A stretch of 64,000 nt of DNA. It comes from CAZMNY01 sp964635375. GTDB taxonomy: Bacteria > Planctomycetota > Planctomycetia > Pirellulales > Pirellulaceae. This document shows, piece by piece, positions 62,911 through 64,000 of this stretch. The notes beneath the pieces were generated by a model. It was given only the letters and a program-made list of their open reading frames with translations. It was not told the origin of the DNA and made no database searches. The DNA is taken from the NCBI GenBank assembly GCA_964635375.1, contig CAZWOU010000011.1, positions 1 to 64,000 on the forward strand, read 5' to 3'. Each line of letters starts with the position of its first letter. The stretch's first letter is position 1. A program made the position numbers and the translations under genes.

Positions 62911-64000
62911 ATGAATCGAAGGCTGCATCACTTTTTGGCCTGGACGACCCTGTTTTGCGCTTGCCACCTGGCGCGACCAGTCGCGGCGGCCGACGAGTCG
63001 TTGAGTGTCGAGGTGGAGCGCAACGTCTCCGTGCCGATGCGCGACGGCGTTGTGCTGCGGGCCAATGTGTTTCGCCCAGACCGCGGCGGCCCGTACCCCG
63101 TTCTTGTGATGCGTACGCCGTATGGTAAGCGCAACGGGGGTCTCGATCGATACGTAAAGGCCGGTTACATCGTGGTGTCGCAAGATGCGCGGGGGCGTTA
63201 TGACTCGGATGGGGAATGGGAATCATTCCTGCGCTTTGAGACGCACGATGCCGAGGATGGCTACGCTACCGTCGAATGGGCGGCGAAGCTGCCAAACTCT
63301 AACGGCAAGGTGGGAACTTTTGGCGCGTCGTACAACGCGTTTTTGCAATGGCGACTGGCGGCAGCGCGGCCCCCCTCACTGGTAGCGATGGCGGCTTTCA
63401 GCATTCCAGCCCGCTACACCGATCTCGAGGGACCAGGAACCATCCGGCCCGGTCGCCGAATGCATTGGTGGGTCACCAGCATGTCGCCCAACATGAGACG
63501 CAGAAACGGGCGAGCGGGAACCGACACCAAGACCGCGATGCGCAAACTCTGGAACGCGGGCGAGTCAAAAAAGTGGCTTCTGTTTCTCCCCTGGCTCAAA
63601 CTTCCCCAAGAGGCCTGCGAAGACGAAACAGAGGCGGTTCGGTTCTGGCTGAAGAACCCACAGACCGACCCTTGGAAGCTGCAGGAAGACGCCAAGAAGA
63701 TCGAGGTTCCCAATCTCAACCTGATCGGCTGGTGCGATCATTGCAACGGCAACATGTTGCTGGACCGCACAATCATGACTGAGTCGGCAACCGCTACTGC
63801 GCGCACAGGTTCGCGAACGTTCATCGGTCCATGGGCCCATTCCAAACGGCGGCGTTATGGCAACATCGACTTCGGCCCGGCCGCCCAGCTCGACACGGTC
63901 GGACTGGAAATTCGCTGGTTCGATTTCTGGTTGAAGAAGAAACAAAATGGGATCGACAAATCGGCTCCCGTGCGAATCTTTGTGATGGGCGAGAATCGGT
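62911..64000 (+). CDS. CocE/NonD family hydrolase, cut by the window end
   Basis: The first 363 residues of a secreted S15-type hydrolase; the gene runs past the window edge. Signal peptide about 5-28 (LHHFLAWTTLFCACHLARPVAA). The N-terminal block VPMRDGVVLRANVFRP, then VVSQDARGRYDSDGEW and the nucleophile in FGASYNAF (Ser140) are typical. The acid is Asp276 (GWCDHC) and the His is His310 (GPWAHS). Family members cleave esters or amides such as cocaine or cephalosporin side chains, or dipeptides; the natural substrate is unknown. GAGGAG precedes two adjacent ATGs (62908, 62911). It is divergent from the PVC-type gene. Confidence 0.9.
   Translation, partial: MNRRLHHFLAWTTLFCACHLARPVAAADESLSVEVERNVSVPMRDGVVLRANVFRPDRGGPYPVLVMRTPYGKRNGGLDRYVKAGYIVVSQDARGRYDSDGEWESFLRFETHDAEDGYATVEWAAKLPNSNGKVGTFGASYNAFLQWRLAAARPPSLVAMAAFSIPARYTDLEGPGTIRPGRRMHWWVTSMSPNMRRRNGRAGTDTKTAMRKLWNAGESKKWLLFLPWLKLPQEACEDETEAVRFWLKNPQTDPWKLQEDAKKIEVPNLNLIGWCDHCNGNMLLDRTIMTESATATARTGSRTFIGPWAHSKRRRYGNIDFGPAAQLDTVGLEIRWFDFWLKKKQNGIDKSAPVRIFVMGENR

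Overview
The window looks like a chromosomal segment of a planctomycete, most likely from the Pirellulales. It carries several copies of the cytochrome-c / twin-arginine modules that are almost a signature of that group: DUF1549-DUF1553 with DUF1501, DUF1587-DUF1592-DUF1588-DUF1585 with DUF1552, and a PVC-type propeller-HEAT-cytochrome protein. It also has many exported Gfo/Idh/MocA-type oxidoreductases, sugar isomerase-like TIM barrels, a Hanks kinase paired with an ECF sigma factor, and a bacterial microcompartment shell protein. Two runs of exactly 100 N (24253-24352 and 52278-52377) show that this is a draft scaffold. I saw no rRNA, tRNA, CRISPR array, prophage or insertion sequence.

Layout. 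0.1-2.3 kb: a nitronate monooxygenase/PfaD-like flavoprotein convergent with a corrinoid protein. 2.8-8.7 kb: an exported oxidoreductase followed by a DUF1549/DUF1553 cytochrome and its DUF1501 partner. 8.7-10.1 kb: a beta-helix protein on the minus strand. 10.2-16.4 kb: a four-gene unit of a three-heme-motif DUF1549/DUF1553 protein, DUF1501 and two amidohydrolase-fold proteins. 16.4-20.3 kb: PIG-L deacetylase, GlsB-type membrane protein, tandem BMC shell protein, glycosyltransferase-like protein and response regulator. 20.4-24.6 kb: peptidase T, a PolB-like exonuclease, a zinc-ribbon/VWA protein and an acidic protein broken by the first gap. 24.7-30.9 kb: mostly minus-strand genes, including a sugar-type transporter, two dehydrogenases, an isomerase and an esterase. 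31.1-36.3 kb: LysA, a secreted planctomycete protein, IF-1 and a trans-sulfuration enzyme. 36.5-44 kb: a His-rich repeat protein, a GDPD, the kinase/ECF pair and two regulators. 44-50.4 kb: an AsmA-like giant, an esterase and a YbaK-type deacylase. 50.7-58.9 kb: a polytopic membrane protein, esterase, TIM barrel and the DUF1592/DUF1552 pair. 58.9-64 kb: the PVC-type dehydrogenase and a CocE-type hydrolase cut by the window end.

How the genes may work together. The cytochrome/DUF1501 modules, the exported oxidoreductase, amidohydrolases, esterases and the transporter-isomerase-dehydrogenase cluster fit a heterotrophic lifestyle that breaks down complex carbohydrates outside the cytoplasm and oxidises the products. 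That is an inference from family membership; no substrate can be read from the sequence. The kinase/ECF pair, NtrC-type regulator, WYL-type regulator and CheY-like protein form a scattered regulatory layer.

The most unusual signal is not a gene. Several stop codons lie inside short tandem duplications of 13-16 bases, which multiply stop codons just after the gene (nitronate monooxygenase, BMC protein, response regulator, kinase). The second assembly gap sits between two copies of a 20-base repeat that begins two bases after another stop codon. Other points of note are an orphan tandem BMC shell protein without a microcompartment locus, a GlpQ-type diesterase that lacks its conserved Glu-x-Lys, and a secreted protein with five exact-period 13-residue His/Asp repeats.
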